From Planctomycetia bacterium (GTDB taxonomy: Bacteria > Planctomycetota > Phycisphaerae > UBA1845 > UTPLA1): a stretch of DNA of 64,000 nucleotides. Below the pieces are notes generated by a model that was not told where the DNA came from, searched no databases, and was given only the letters and a program-made list of their open reading frames with translations. Position 1 is the first letter of the stretch. Each line of letters starts with the position of its first letter. Shown piece after piece: positions 43,801 to 52,221 of the stretch. The translations under genes were made by a program, and so were the position numbers. The DNA is taken from the NCBI GenBank assembly GCA_015200345.1, contig CP054187.1, positions 1,658,470 through 1,722,469 of the forward strand, read 5' to 3'.

Positions 43801-43990
43801 CCGGGCTGTTCTGCGGCGTGGAGAATTGCGACGGACCGCCGGCGGCGGCTGGGTTGCCCTGGCTGTTGGGCTTGATCTGCGAAAGCGTCAGAGCAGGCGA
43901 CCCGAGCAGGCATGCGAACGCAACCATGAAGGTGTGGAGCATCCCCCCCACGGCGCAGCGCCGGCTGGTCCCCAAGTAGCCCTTTGTCAT
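40865..43990 (-). CDS. Large secreted Cys-rich repeat protein with dockerin-like C-terminus
   Basis: The 1041-residue protein has a signal near residues 15-38. The centre contains eight short modules beginning G[AS]CC with spaced Cys (for example GACCLPDGSCQFLDSTACSF) and two copies of a roughly 110-residue beta-rich module (ITNDIWYSYTAECTGTLHIS and ITNDVWYNYVATCDGEVTID). The C-terminus has four Ca-binding loops of dockerin type (DGDLDLIDLDPLINAV, DNAVDGLDLGAFTAL, DGTIDGLDINEFI, DDMLDLTDADALV). Such dockerin-like ends are frequent in planctomycete secreted proteins and may mediate assembly. No catalytic domain is seen. Start ATG 43990; ATG 43942 is an alternative. Confidence 0.82.
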   Translation of the reverse strand: MTKGYLGTSRRCAVGGMLHTFMVAFACLLGSPALTLSQIKPNSQGNPAAAGGPSQFSTPQNSPVSGEKGIAADAVWREMPVRLRGNTPPGELLFDNGAPIDDFGNPASQWSEALPPWKFIAAAADDFSITDAVSPDTIARISTVRVAFHFFQSGAPAATPTTTWTGGVYVTIYENAIGNIPSGQPNEMGGHTGTVVASQLVPMAELENQTLVNSCRPAYVVDIPVNLLVAKNHTYWISVVPRHHAPPQSAWMLSADLPFDVSMSKVYFPAVNINSWTNNPGNLGFCAAPGAPAAGEARELSFQLYGQKTVTDVGACCNAQTGVCTTVSSVTQCAGPFDVFHIGTICSLLNPPCAPVIGACCNDTTAVCTDNVGIADCQDLDERFVPDTLCANLVPPCGDTTPGACCKPDGTCEDLSILDCENMNGVWTAGTCAAVQCPPVNDSCQFKLTITSGFLPFSTLGATTDGPPDAGPGCPVITNDIWYSYTAECTGTLHISLCDGTNFNSALAVYDSCFCPPVLGPRLACNDDGCMTPGGASKVSLPVTMGNCYLLRIGGVAGATGSGNLKIDCVPAGHGACCHADHTCEVLPAAACIAPDVFTPGELCSPITCPPPENDPCAGALTLGEGVTPFVTNSASTDGPADTPDPPCALITNDVWYNYVATCDGEVTIDLCGANFNAAMAVYDGCACPVGAAPITCDNDGCSPNGAPLVTFPVEAGNCYLVRIGGVNGETGTGDITVACDPYGACCFLDGHCEELVEADCIIAMGTFSGPATTCTPNNCPQPTGSCCQAGGVCSVVTEAECDGLSGVFTVGATCSPNPCPQPLGACCHPNGSCQEQTEIDCNGNGGTFQGPATTCDPNPCLQPPGACCLPDGSCQFLDSTACSFANGVFQGSGILCQEVTCPQPCCPGDMQGDGDLDLIDLDPLINAVLNPPLPADPQFCRADVNGDNAVDGLDLGAFTALILPGYATCPPASVFCCPGDCNSDGTIDGLDINEFIIRLLADPPLGSLELCVADVNEDDMLDLTDADALVTKLLAADTCP

Positions 43991-44157
43991 CGGCCTGCCT
44001 TCCCAGTAACTCCTGACACACCAAGCGCTTGAAGTCGGTGGGATGTTTTCGGCGTGGATGCGTCCCCTCTTCGACGCTCATTTTACCCACTTTCTGATTC
44101 TAATCCTAGCCTAATTGTCCTGTTGCTTGAGTCTCATAAGTGGTTGGTGGCCCGTGA
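43991..44157. other. Upstream region of the Cys-rich gene, no gene seen
   Basis: This segment holds the presumed promoter of the 40865-43990 gene (minus strand). An AT-richer patch lies at 44080-44130, but no hexamer pair is convincing. Confidence 0.3.
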
Positions 44158-44294
44158 TTACAAGCTGTTTCAACAAACCCCTCTCGCTTTCAGGGAGAGG
44201 GTCGGGCAGAGGGTGAATCATTTCGGTTGAACTACTGTTCCCCCTCACCCAACCTCTCCCCCAAGGGGGAGAGGAGTTTTGAAACCCGTTCTAG
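44158..44294. repeat. MITE-like palindromic repeat, copy 2
   Basis: This 137-bp element matches copy 1 at 2811-2944 end to end, including GGGTGAATCATTTCGGTTGA in the middle and the GGGGGAGAGGAGTT...GAAAC..GTTCTAG end. It lies in the intergenic space between the Cys-rich gene and mfd and interrupts nothing visible. The internal stem CCTCTCCCCC / GGGGGAGAGG is perfect here, whereas copy 1 has a mismatch. Confidence 0.8.
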
Positions 44295-44403
44295 TGTTCA
44301 GTTGCCGGACGCCGGTGGCCGGTAAGAGGGCGAATCGCCGCATACGAGGGGATGCGTCGCGGAAATGTGAGCGTTGCGGGAAATCCGAACGAACGGTTCT
44401 TCG

Positions 44404-47400
44404 TCAAGCATTCCGCTCGCGGCGGCGGCGCTTCCGTGGAGCATCGGCCGGTAACTGATTCGGCGTCACGGGAACAGGGCCGGATGGCGTTCGTGTAGCG
44501 GAGCGCGCCGGCTCGGGCGCAGCGTGCGAGGCCGCGCTGGCCGCCGCGGCGGCGCGGGGCGAAACACCGGCGACCGCTGGCGGCGATTCCAGGCCGGTGC
44601 GCTCACCGCGAAAGAGGTTCTTCAAAATGGCGAGCAGCGAGTCGGCGCTGAAATAGACATCCGGAACGCGCCAGTGGATCGTCCGGCCGTCGGGAATGCG
44701 CACCGACCCGCCGCGATTCGTGAAGAGCGGCTCGATCTTTCGGACTTCACCGTCGAAGGTGAAAACGATGTCCGGCTCTTTTTTGATAATCGTCTTGATT
44801 GACCAGCCAGCGGCCCGAACTTTGATTTCCGTCAGCGTCAGGAGCGTCTCAACCGATTTCGGATAGCGCCCGAAGGCGTCGATCAGATCGCGCGCGAGCA
44901 GATCCACGTCGTCGGCCGTGCGACAGGCCGCGACGCGCCGGTAGCACTCCATGCGCTGACGGTCCGACGGGATGTACCCGCGCGGGATGTAGGCCTCGAC
45001 GTCCAGCTCGACGTGCACGGCCACGCGCTGCGACGGCGCTTCGCCGCGCAGGCGCTTGACCGCCTGCTCGAGCAACTGGCAGTACATTTCGTAGCCGACC
45101 GCCGCGATGTGGCCCGACTGTTCGGGGCCGAGCAGGTTGCCCGCGCCGCGGATTTCCAGATCGCGCATGGCGATGCGAAAGCCAGCGCCCAGCTCGCTGT
45201 ATTCCTCGACGGCCTTGAGACGCTTCGCCGCCGTGCTGGTCAGCGGGCGATTGGGGGAAAGCATGAGGTAGCAATAAGCGCGGTGCTTGTACCGCCCGAC
45301 GCGGCCGCGAAGCTGGTGCAGATCGGCCAGACCGAACAGCTCGGCGCGATCGATGAAGATCGTGTTGGCGCTGGGGATGTCCAGCCCGGCCTCGATGATG
45401 GACGTGCTCACGAGCACGTCGGCCTCGCGGTTGATAAAGCGCGTCATGACCTCTTCCAGTTCGTCGGACGGCATCTGCCCGTGGCCGACGAGGAAGCGCG
45501 CCTCGGGAACAAGCGTCATCAGCTTCGCCGCGACGGTGTGAATGCTCTTGACGCGGTTGTGAACAAAGAACACCTGCCCGTCGCGGTTCAGCTCGCGGAT
45601 GATCGACTCACGTATGAGGTCATCGCTCCACGAAACGACGCGTGTCGAGATCGAACGGCGGTCCATCGGCGGCGTCGCCAGGCTGCTGATGTCGCGCAGG
45701 CCGATCATCGACATGTGCAGGGTGCGCGGGATCGGCGTCGCCGAGAGCGTCAGCACCTCCACCGTCGCGCGGAGATGCTTGAGCCGCTCCTTCTGCTCGA
45801 CGCCGAAACGCTGCTCCTCATCAACGATGACCAGCCCGAGATCGGCGAACCGCACGTCGCGCGAGAGGATGCGATGCGTGCCGATCAGCACGTCCACCTG
45901 ACCCTTGCGCACCGCGGCGACCATCTCCTTCTGTTCAGCCGACGTGCGATACCGGTTCAGGCAGCGCACCGTGAACGGGTACTCCGCGAAGCGCTCGCTG
46001 AACGTGCGGAAATGCTGCTCGGCCAGCACGGTGGTCGGCACCAGCACAGCCACCTGCTTGCCGAATTCGACCGCCTTGAACGCCGCGCGCATGGCCAGTT
46101 CCGTCTTGCCGTACCCCACATCGCCACAGAGCAAACGATCCATCGCGCGGGGCATCGCCATGTCACGCTTGATGTCGGCCAGCGCCGTCAATTGATCCGG
46201 CGTCTCGGTGTACGGAAACGATGCCTCAAATTCCTTCTGCCAGCGCGTGTCGGCCGGATAAGCCACGCCGCCCTCGGCATCGCGCGACGCGGCCACGCGG
46301 AGCAGATCGGCCGCCAGGTCCGACACGGCCTCCTCCACGCGGGCCTTGGTCTTCTGCCAGCGCGTGCCGCCGAGCTTGGAGAGGGTCGGCCGCGCGCCCT
46401 TCGCCCCAATGTACTTTTGTACGAGGTCGATCTGTGACGCGGGCACGTGCACGACGCCGTCATCGGCGAAGCGCAGGGTGAGATACTCCTCGCTCTTGCC
46501 GGAGCCGCCCTTCGCGGCGGTGCGCATCCCGGTGAAGCGGCCGATGCCGTGGACGACGTGGACGACGTAATCGCCCTCTTCGAGATCGAGGAAACTCTCG
46601 ATGGGGCGACCGGCGGCGATCTTGCGAATGCTCCGTTTAAGCGTGTAGCGGCGGAAAAGTTCGTGATGCGGGACGACGGCGAAGGCGCGCGGTGACGTCG
46701 CATCCGACGCGATCCAGCGAAAGCCGCGGTGGATCGTGCCGAGTTGGAGAACAATGTTCGCGGCGGCGTTGCCGGTTGGCTCGATTGCTTGCGCGATCGG
46801 GTTCCGGATTTCGACGGCCTGCGCCGCCGGCTCCTGGGGTACGATGGATTGGGCGATCAACTCATTCAATCGCTCGCGCTCGCCGTCGTTGTCGCAATAG
46901 ACATAGACGCGTTGCTGTTTCGCCAGTTGCAGGAGTTGCAGCACGGCATCGGTCGATTTGCCCTCGAAGGTCGGCAGTCCCTCGCAGGTCAGCTCGAAGG
47001 TGTCCGCCGCGGAGGCGGACTCGGACGCGAAACGGCTCACGTGCAGCACGGCGAACGTCGCGAACTGTCGCAGCAGCGCCTCGATGGTGTAATGCCCGAC
47101 CGGATTGCCGAGACGCTCCAGCACCGTGCGGCCGATCTCGGCGATTTCGAGCGATTCGTGCAGGACGATGATCGTATCGGGCGGGAGATAATGCGTGAAC
47201 GTTGTGGTTTCTCCCGGCGTGCGCCCCGGCGGCGGTGGCAGCGTGATGCGCGCGGATGGCAGCGTGCGCGTCGAGCGTTGCGTGCCGACCTCGAACGGGC
47301 GGATCGACTCGATCTCGTCGCCGAAGAATTCGATGCGCAGCGGATCGGCGTCGATGGTGGCGAAGATGTCCAGGATGCCGCCGCGCAGCGCGAAGTCGCC

Positions 47401-48009
47401 CGGTTGCTCGACCTGGTCCAGCCGCGTGAAGCCACGGGCGACGAGGTAATCCGCGATGGATTCGGGCGTGCGCTCCTCGCCGACCGAGAGTGTCATCGTA
47501 TTGGCATCCAGCGCCGACGCGGCCGGGACGGGCTGCATGAGCGCCTGGATCGGCGCAACGATGATCGGTCGCTCGCCGCGGCGCAAGGCTTCACAAAGTC
47601 GCGTGCGCTCGGTGTTGATCTCGCCCGACCCCGCGCCCTCGCCGGGAAGTGTTTCCCACGCGGGGAGAAGCTCGACCACGGGTGGTTCAACGGGGTCCGG
47701 TCGATCGCTTGCGCGATCGGCTCTTTGGACGAAGATGGTTTCGAGATCGTCGCGCGCTTCGTCGGCCTGATCGAGGTGCGCGGTGACGAAAAGCAGCGGA
47801 CGATGGAGTTGCCGGCTAAGCAGGCCCGCCAGAATGGGCGCGCACGATCCCCACAGCCCGTGCGCCGCGAGGGGGGGCCCTCCCGCCTTCAATCGCGCCG
47901 CCAGGGCCGCCACGCGGGCGTCCACGGCGATGTCGTGCCAAGGCAGCACGATTGCATTATCGCATTCGCCGTCGGCTTTCGCAATTCGCGGCCCTTCGCC
48001 GCCGTGCAA
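44404..48009 (-). CDS. mfd: Transcription-repair coupling factor Mfd
   Basis: The 1201-residue ATP-dependent translocase releases stalled RNA polymerase and recruits UvrA. Domains seen in order: UvrB-like N-terminal module (PLAAHGLWGSCAP; VELLPAWETLP), the RNA-polymerase-interacting CarD-like domain (EEGDYVVHVVHGIGRFTGM near 495), helicase motor with Walker A GDVGYGKTELAMRAAFKAV near 640 and VDEEQRFGVEQK near 735, a RecG-like TRG element, and the C-terminal UvrA-binding-mimic domain. The last 70 or so residues are an Ala/Pro/basic extension that is not conserved. The start may instead be an internal GTG near residue 21 (VLPWHDIAV). Confidence 0.95.
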   Translation of the reverse strand: MHGGEGPRIAKADGECDNAIVLPWHDIAVDARVAALAARLKAGGPPLAAHGLWGSCAPILAGLLSRQLHRPLLFVTAHLDQADEARDDLETIFVQRADRASDRPDPVEPPVVELLPAWETLPGEGAGSGEINTERTRLCEALRRGERPIIVAPIQALMQPVPAASALDANTMTLSVGEERTPESIADYLVARGFTRLDQVEQPGDFALRGGILDIFATIDADPLRIEFFGDEIESIRPFEVGTQRSTRTLPSARITLPPPPGRTPGETTTFTHYLPPDTIIVLHESLEIAEIGRTVLERLGNPVGHYTIEALLRQFATFAVLHVSRFASESASAADTFELTCEGLPTFEGKSTDAVLQLLQLAKQQRVYVYCDNDGERERLNELIAQSIVPQEPAAQAVEIRNPIAQAIEPTGNAAANIVLQLGTIHRGFRWIASDATSPRAFAVVPHHELFRRYTLKRSIRKIAAGRPIESFLDLEEGDYVVHVVHGIGRFTGMRTAAKGGSGKSEEYLTLRFADDGVVHVPASQIDLVQKYIGAKGARPTLSKLGGTRWQKTKARVEEAVSDLAADLLRVAASRDAEGGVAYPADTRWQKEFEASFPYTETPDQLTALADIKRDMAMPRAMDRLLCGDVGYGKTELAMRAAFKAVEFGKQVAVLVPTTVLAEQHFRTFSERFAEYPFTVRCLNRYRTSAEQKEMVAAVRKGQVDVLIGTHRILSRDVRFADLGLVIVDEEQRFGVEQKERLKHLRATVEVLTLSATPIPRTLHMSMIGLRDISSLATPPMDRRSISTRVVSWSDDLIRESIIRELNRDGQVFFVHNRVKSIHTVAAKLMTLVPEARFLVGHGQMPSDELEEVMTRFINREADVLVSTSIIEAGLDIPSANTIFIDRAELFGLADLHQLRGRVGRYKHRAYCYLMLSPNRPLTSTAAKRLKAVEEYSELGAGFRIAMRDLEIRGAGNLLGPEQSGHIAAVGYEMYCQLLEQAVKRLRGEAPSQRVAVHVELDVEAYIPRGYIPSDRQRMECYRRVAACRTADDVDLLARDLIDAFGRYPKSVETLLTLTEIKVRAAGWSIKTIIKKEPDIVFTFDGEVRKIEPLFTNRGGSVRIPDGRTIHWRVPDVYFSADSLLAILKNLFRGERTGLESPPAVAGVSPRAAAAASAASHAAPEPARSATRTPSGPVPVTPNQLPADAPRKRRRRERNA

Positions 48010-48063
48010 TCGTGAATCGCAGGACCAAAAGCCTTATCATGCAAGGGGAACCCTCCGGGGCAT

Positions 48064-48765
48064 GTGATTCGCGTGACGCTGACTCCGCCATTTGACCTGT
48101 CCGATGCGCCGAAGACCCTGCGCGCGCATCACGCTTCGCCGACGACTGGCCACGGGCATCCGACGCGCGTCGAGACACCGCGCGTTCGATCGGCACATGC
48201 TTCAGCAGCCCACTCGGTGCACTACCTCACCCGCTTCGACGCATCCGCCGCCGCGACGATCTGCTCGTGGGTGCGCAGCCCCGCTGAATTAACATTCCTC
48301 GCCCCCGGCACGGCCCCGCCGCTGACCGCCGAAAAGGTCGCCGCATGGGGACGCGAACGCGCCAATCGGCTCTTGCTGTGCGCGGCGGATCGTGCACAGG
48401 CGGTCGGCTATGGCGAATTGAATCCGATGGTCCATCGGGCGGATCAGATGTGGATCGGGCACTTGATCGTGAATCCCGACGTTCGCGGAATGGGCATCGG
48501 GCAGCGGTTCACGCAGGCGCTGTTGGCCCGCGCCTTTCTGCAATATGGAGTGGCCGAGGTGCTGCTGCTGGTCTTCCCGGAAAATCGTCCTGCGTTGGCG
48601 TGCTATGAACGCTGCGGCATGGTCGTCACCGGGCGCGAACACAAACTCTTTGAAGCCACCGGGCAGCGACACCTGTTCCTGCGCATGAGCATCAAGGCGG
48701 CACGGTTCCACCGCTGGGTCGAGCGCGGCAGAATGCCTCCGACCCCCCTTCCGTTTCACGCCTGA
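48064..48765 (+). CDS. GNAT-family N-acetyltransferase
   Basis: The 233-residue protein (GTG 48064) has a long low-complexity N-terminal segment and a GNAT fold from about residue 55. The acetyl-CoA pyrophosphate loop is VNPDVRGMGIGQRFTQALLA near 137-156, followed by the strand VAEVLLLVFPENRPALACYE and ERCGMVVTGRE. Substrate unknown. It is divergent from mfd across 54 bp and converges on the cytochrome gene at 48791. Confidence 0.85.
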   Translation: MIRVTLTPPFDLSDAPKTLRAHHASPTTGHGHPTRVETPRVRSAHASAAHSVHYLTRFDASAAATICSWVRSPAELTFLAPGTAPPLTAEKVAAWGRERANRLLLCAADRAQAVGYGELNPMVHRADQMWIGHLIVNPDVRGMGIGQRFTQALLARAFLQYGVAEVLLLVFPENRPALACYERCGMVVTGREHKLFEATGQRHLFLRMSIKAARFHRWVERGRMPPTPLPFHA

Positions 48766-48790
48766 CCAACCAGCGGTGTGCGGCGGTCGC

Positions 48791-51700
48791 TCAACGCCCA
48801 CGGCGCGCGGGATCGTGAAAGAATAGGAATCGCTCGAGCGCGTCGAACCCGTGACAGGTCGTACACACATTCGGCGCGCGGAACGGGCGAAGCATGAGCC
48901 GGGCCGAGCGAAGCGCCTCGCGCGAGCGATCCGGACCGCTGAATTCCGCATCGGGCAGATACCCGTGCGGCGTGTGACAGGTGCGGCACGCGATCTGCCC
49001 CTGCGATGCGGGGCGGCCATTGACGTCGTAGAGCGGCAGATTCCCATCGCTCGGTCCGTCAAAGATGTTCAACATGGGCACGTCGGGATGGGTCGCGATC
49101 ATCGGCGGACGAGCCGTGCCGCCGTCGCGATGACAAGCTTCACAGCGCTGATCCGACGCGTGCATGGCCGCGAAGTTGATCGTCTCGCGCGGAGCGGCCG
49201 CCTGCGGCATCGCGCGGGGCCTTCCTGATTCCTCCACGACCGTGAGCGATCTCGGCCAGAGAAGATCGTCCTCGATGGCTGTGGGCATCGCGTGCACCGA
49301 ATGACAGGGCAGACACGCTTGCGCCGGCAGTTGCTTCGATTCGAACGTCGCAGCCGCGTGAGCGGTCAGGGGGATGGCCGATGCGTCGGCGTGACAGGTG
49401 ATGCAGAGGCTGCTCGCGGGCGCGCCGGCTGCGGTGCGCAGGAATTTGTGCGCCGCTCCGTCGGCGGCATGTGGATTGTGACAGGTGCGGCAGCCGACGG
49501 CGGACGCCTCGGTTGAGGCGGAGCGTGCGAGCGGCAAGCCGCCGGTCGCGAAACCGGCCGGCACGATGCGCGGGTGCATGGCCGCGTGATTGGACTGTTT
49601 CATGCGTTCGCCCTCGCCGCCATGACCCCAGGCCGCGCCGGGATGGCAGGCGATGCATGATCCGTCGGATGCGGCGTCGGCGGGGGACGCGGCGAAGGTA
49701 AAAAGTCCTTTGTCGTCTTTTCCATGCGGTCGGTGACAGGCAAGGCAGGTGTCTTCGCGAAGCGCAGCGGCCTGCGGCCATTGGTTTCCCGTGCTGCGAA
49801 AATCGTGCGGCCCGCCGGAGAGCGCCGCGTAATCGGCGTGGCATTTCAGGCACAAGCCTGGCGTCGGCTCACGAAGGAACTGCCCCAGCGCCGGACGATT
49901 CGGCTCATGCGGCCCGTGCGGATCGTGGCATTCGACGCAGGCGGCCTTCGGGTGATTGAAGCTCCCGAGCGCCTTCTCACCGGCGCAGCGGCCTTCCTGG
50001 TGGCAGGTGATGCACTTGCCGCCGCCGGGGTCGAGGTCGCTGATCTCCGGCGAGCGCGCGTAGCGATGAAACAGGTGGCATGAACTGCACGGCCCGCCCG
50101 TCTGGGCGGTCATGCCCAGCCGGTTGCGCTCCTCGGGGAAGGTTCTGCGCAGATCGTGCGGCGTGTTAAAGACAGATGTCTTCTCCGAATGGCAGCCGAC
50201 GCAGAACGAGCCGTCGGTCAGTTCGGCCGCGAGCATGAACCGCTCGCCCTTGCCGTGATGCAGTTTGTGACACGAGAGACAGATAAGCCGGTCCTCGGGG
50301 CCCAGGCGCGTGCCGAGCGCCGCGACGGCCGCCTTCTGCGCCGCGTTGGCGACCGGGCTAAGCGGGTGTTCGGTGTGATCGCCGTCGCGAAACATGCCCG
50401 GTCGCATCTGGTCGTGGCAGGAGAGGCACAGCTGATTGGACTCGGTGCCCATCACGAGCAGGTGATCGTGGGCGGCGCCGTGCGGCGTGTGGCAGACGTT
50501 GCAGGTCAGTTCGCGCGGATTCGGGCCGACTTTCGCGCCGGCGGCGATCAGATCATTCGGCACGGCCCAGGGCATGCCGCCGGTCGGGTGCGTGCCGCGC
50601 TGGGGTCCGCGGGTCTTGTCGGCGTGACAGGTGACGCACATTTCGCCCGAGGTGTTCAGCATTCTCAAAAAGACCGATGTCTTTAGATTGCCGGACAGGT
50701 CACCTCCCGCGTGCGCCGAATGACACGTTCGACAGGCAATCTTGCCGTCAACCAGCGGCAACTGCGGCGGGACGGTCATCTCCGGCAGCGGCACGATATC
50801 GGTCCGATGGCCGTGCTCCAGCCAGACGCGCCGGCGCGAATCGACGATCGATCCGTCGTGACACGACAGGCAGGTGTGCGGCTGGCTGACGTAGGGATGA
50901 ATCGGATCATCCGCGGGCGGGTCAATCAATTCCGTGCCGCGCTTCTGTGCCAGCGGCTCGACCCATTCCAGGTGGCAGACCGTGCAGGCCCGCGCCTGCC
51001 GCCCGACGACGCTGGGCCGCGAGGAATCAGGCTGTGCAGCCAAGCGATGCGGGCGGCCCGATTCGATTCGGCGAGTGATGTCCAGCTTTCGAACGCGGCA
51101 GGCGTCCAGTTCCACGACGTATAGATTGCCCGACGCATCAAACGCCATGCCCATGGGCGCGGCGAGCTTCAGGGGTTGTCCCGCCCCATCGCGCAGAACG
51201 TCGACGAAACGCCCCGTCGGCGTAAACACCTGCACGACCCCCATGACGCTGTCGCTCACCCAGACATTCCCATCGGCATCCAGCGCCACGCCCTTGGGGC
51301 GATACAGCATCCCCGGCTCGACGCCGTATTGCGCGATCGTTGTCACCACGCCGCCGGTATCGCTGAACACGCCGATGCGGCCGTTCAAGACATCCGTCAC
51401 ATACACATTCCCCCTCGCGTCCCGTCCCAGCATGAACGGATAGTGCATCTGCCCCCGCGCCTCGCCTTGGCGGCCGGCCAGCGCGTGCGTGCCTCGCTTG
51501 ACATCGTGACGAATCAGCACGTGTCGATTGTTGTCGACCGACCAGACCACTGCGCCATCCGGAGAGACGGCCACATCCGTCGGATCGGCCGGGTGGTCGT
51601 TCGGTCCGGCGGGCAAAGGAATGATACGAATCAGCTCGACGGGTGCGTCAGCGGCCACTAGGACCTTCGCGACGACGATCCGCGCGTTGCCTGCGTCAGC

Positions 51701-52126
51701 GATCCAGAGGTTGCCTGACGCATCGACATCAATGCCGACGGGATGAGACAGAGATTCGCTGCCGACGCGCCGAATCTCGCGGGCGATGTCGCCGCTGGCG
51801 TTGAATATCACGATTCGATCATTCACACCATCGACGACGAACACGCCTGCGTCGCGCGCGACAGCAACATCCGTCGGCATCAGCAGGCCCGGCGTGGACC
51901 GGTCGGTGAAGTCCAACGCGATTTGTGCCAGAAGTGGAACATCCGGCGTGTTCGACCCGGGCTGCGTCGTGGTAAAACCAGCAATCGGCGCGTCAGCATG
52001 CTGCGCAAAAATCCGCGCCACACAGAATAAACCGAGCCAGATCGCAACCACCAGAGAAAATCGACCCCCACGGTGCAGCGAGTGGGCATCGCGCGAAGTG
52101 AATACTCTGAAAAAACGCTGCGGCAT
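48791..52126 (-). CDS. NHL beta-propeller fused to a 20-heme cytochrome c
   Basis: The 1111-residue product starts at ATG 52126 with GAGG six bases upstream; an upstream open frame is antisense shadow. The signal region is near residues 20-42 (LVVAIWLGLFCVARIFAQ). Residues about 60-365 form an NHL propeller (LMPTDVAVARDAGVFVVDGV, LSHPVGIDVDASGNLWIADA, YRPKGVALDADGNVWVSDSV). From about residue 380 to 1090 I count 20 CXXCH sites, beginning CTVCH and ending CTTCH, many as doubled CXXCH units with downstream HPH or HGH histidines. It is unusually large for a doubled-CXXCH protein. It is divergent from the NapC-like gene, with a 95-bp shared region. A long-range electron carrier is the best inference. 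Confidence 0.9.
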   Translation of the reverse strand: MPQRFFRVFTSRDAHSLHRGGRFSLVVAIWLGLFCVARIFAQHADAPIAGFTTTQPGSNTPDVPLLAQIALDFTDRSTPGLLMPTDVAVARDAGVFVVDGVNDRIVIFNASGDIAREIRRVGSESLSHPVGIDVDASGNLWIADAGNARIVVAKVLVAADAPVELIRIIPLPAGPNDHPADPTDVAVSPDGAVVWSVDNNRHVLIRHDVKRGTHALAGRQGEARGQMHYPFMLGRDARGNVYVTDVLNGRIGVFSDTGGVVTTIAQYGVEPGMLYRPKGVALDADGNVWVSDSVMGVVQVFTPTGRFVDVLRDGAGQPLKLAAPMGMAFDASGNLYVVELDACRVRKLDITRRIESGRPHRLAAQPDSSRPSVVGRQARACTVCHLEWVEPLAQKRGTELIDPPADDPIHPYVSQPHTCLSCHDGSIVDSRRRVWLEHGHRTDIVPLPEMTVPPQLPLVDGKIACRTCHSAHAGGDLSGNLKTSVFLRMLNTSGEMCVTCHADKTRGPQRGTHPTGGMPWAVPNDLIAAGAKVGPNPRELTCNVCHTPHGAAHDHLLVMGTESNQLCLSCHDQMRPGMFRDGDHTEHPLSPVANAAQKAAVAALGTRLGPEDRLICLSCHKLHHGKGERFMLAAELTDGSFCVGCHSEKTSVFNTPHDLRRTFPEERNRLGMTAQTGGPCSSCHLFHRYARSPEISDLDPGGGKCITCHQEGRCAGEKALGSFNHPKAACVECHDPHGPHEPNRPALGQFLREPTPGLCLKCHADYAALSGGPHDFRSTGNQWPQAAALREDTCLACHRPHGKDDKGLFTFAASPADAASDGSCIACHPGAAWGHGGEGERMKQSNHAAMHPRIVPAGFATGGLPLARSASTEASAVGCRTCHNPHAADGAAHKFLRTAAGAPASSLCITCHADASAIPLTAHAAATFESKQLPAQACLPCHSVHAMPTAIEDDLLWPRSLTVVEESGRPRAMPQAAAPRETINFAAMHASDQRCEACHRDGGTARPPMIATHPDVPMLNIFDGPSDGNLPLYDVNGRPASQGQIACRTCHTPHGYLPDAEFSGPDRSREALRSARLMLRPFRAPNVCTTCHGFDALERFLFFHDPARRGR

Positions 52127-52221
52127 CGTGGACCTCGGCGGTCGATTCGCTGAACATGATAGACGCATGACCGCGCCTTGCCTATCGACGAAGCAGCGCG
52201 CGCGGCACGAGGAGCGTACGC

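Noticed and set aside
41645-44032. Open plus-strand frame of 795 codons
   Set aside because: It is antisense to the Cys-rich protein, has low-complexity Arg/Gly/Ala/Val composition, and shows no motif; such frames are common in GC-rich DNA.
44158-44294. Possible CRISPR repeat or small RNA from the CCTCTCC / GGAGAGG hairpin
   Set aside because: Only one hairpin unit per copy with no spacers; the two distant copies fit a MITE-like element better.
45013-48015. Two long plus-strand frames opposite mfd
   Set aside because: mfd is certain on the other strand and these have only shadow composition.
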